IMG/VR virus record: IMGVR_UViG_3300042430_002694
Location: 124,001 to 188,000 of that record
DNA from: a virus
Length of the DNA stretch: 64,000 nt
Reading direction: 5' to 3' (one strand)
The first letter of the stretch is position 1, and the number at the start of each line of letters is the position of its first letter. A model generated the notes under the pieces. It was not told the origin of the DNA. It saw only the letters and a program-made list of their open reading frames with translations, and did not search any database. Shown piece after piece: positions 63,751 through 64,000 of this stretch. The position numbers were made by a program, and so were the translations under genes.

Positions 63751-64000
63751 ATGATAGACAATTTACAACTTATTAAACCCCTTTTAAACTTTTCAGAGAA
63801 GGGAGACTTCTATATGCTGTACGTGTTTAAACGTAAGAAGGATCAGCCGGAGGGAGAGAGAGACAATCACCAGTCAGTTAGAACAATCAAAACCTATTGT
63901 ATTGAAAGCCTTGACCATTTAGATAGAAGATGGGAAGAGATCTTGCAGTTATGTGAGATGTTTAAGGCTCGTGCATACATTCATGTACAAAAACAGAATC
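63751..64000 (+). CDS. 5' part of an unidentified gene (runs off the window)
   Basis: 83 codons are visible: IDNLQLIKPLLNFSEKGDFY, then MLYVFKRKKDQPEGERDNHQ, YCIESLDHLDRRWEEILQL, ARAYIHVQKQN. It has good coding character but no leader. The charged RKKDQ and DNHQSVRTIK stretches suggest nucleic-acid contact. Function unknown. Confidence 0.7.
   Translation, partial: MIDNLQLIKPLLNFSEKGDFYMLYVFKRKKDQPEGERDNHQSVRTIKTYCIESLDHLDRRWEEILQLCEMFKARAYIHVQKQN

Overview
The window looks like part of the genome of a large tailed phage with T4-like late biology that infects a member of the Bacteroidota. Phage character: dense, short, partly overlapping genes; DNA ligase, guanylate kinase, thymidylate synthase and RNase H; a tail-collar protein; and about 17 AATAAATA/GATAAATA/TATAAATA boxes in front of virion-type genes, close to the T4 late promoter TATAAATA. 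Bacteroidota character: promoters ending in TATATTTG/TATATTTA (the TAnnTTTG type), an almost complete lack of Shine-Dalgarno sites, a DUF3127 protein, a DUF4494-like protein, a DUF2693-like protein, a Bacteroidota-type insertion in ThyA, and an ECF sigma factor of the Bacteroidota type. The identification is inferred from sequence reading alone.

Layout. 0-6.6 kb: glycosyltransferase-like gene, then virion-type genes and a head-targeted Nudix hydrolase. 6.6-18.7 kb: replication and repair genes (ligase, guanylate kinase, ssDNA-binding protein, DEDDh exonuclease, UV endonuclease, Fpg, 2OG oxygenase, ThyA) mixed with small unknown genes. 18.7-35.9 kb: mostly minus-strand late genes. These include head-targeted cell-wall enzymes and a zinc peptidase, two DUF2589 proteins, a secreted nuclease, a patatin phospholipase, two secreted CAP-like proteins and two OmpA-like proteins; a PD-(D/E)XK nuclease and an HDAC-like deacetylase lie among them. 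34.6-37.0 kb: GC-rich, repeat-bearing, partly non-coding segment. 37.9-46.6 kb: plus-strand block of very small genes, each behind a near-identical promoter module, including two sigma factors. 46.6-48.9 kb: RecA/RadA-like ATPase and a DUF932-like protein. 48.9-51.2 kb: second GC-rich segment with a zincin, a resolvase-like protein without its catalytic serine, and two odd tRNA-like RNAs. 51.3-64 kb: membrane proteins, collar protein, a structured RNA locus, RNase H, ECF sigma factor, and a long run of head-targeted virion proteins including a T4-type lysozyme; an SmpB homologue sits inside this run.

How the parts work together. The central observation is that about 22 (up to 24) proteins begin with the same short leader, roughly M-K-x3-5-[F/Y]-x2-[F/W]-[L/V/I]-[N/T/A/D]-E-[A/S/N]. 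It matches the capsid-targeting and prohead-protease leader of T4 internal proteins (MKTYQEFIAEA). The leader sits on enzymes (Nudix, M15-GH19, GH24 lysozyme, zinc peptidase) as well as on unknown proteins, so the phage appears to load a large protein cargo into its head. Second theme: a phage SmpB together with four aberrant tRNA-like RNAs suggests a phage ribosome-rescue or tRNA-mimic system. Third theme: transcription is unusually modular, with three phage sigma factors, three promoter classes, many apparently leaderless genes, and promoters built into terminator hairpins. A perfect 10-mer, ACTCCCTAGT, occurs ten times in 42.4-50.6 kb in one orientation and is unexplained.
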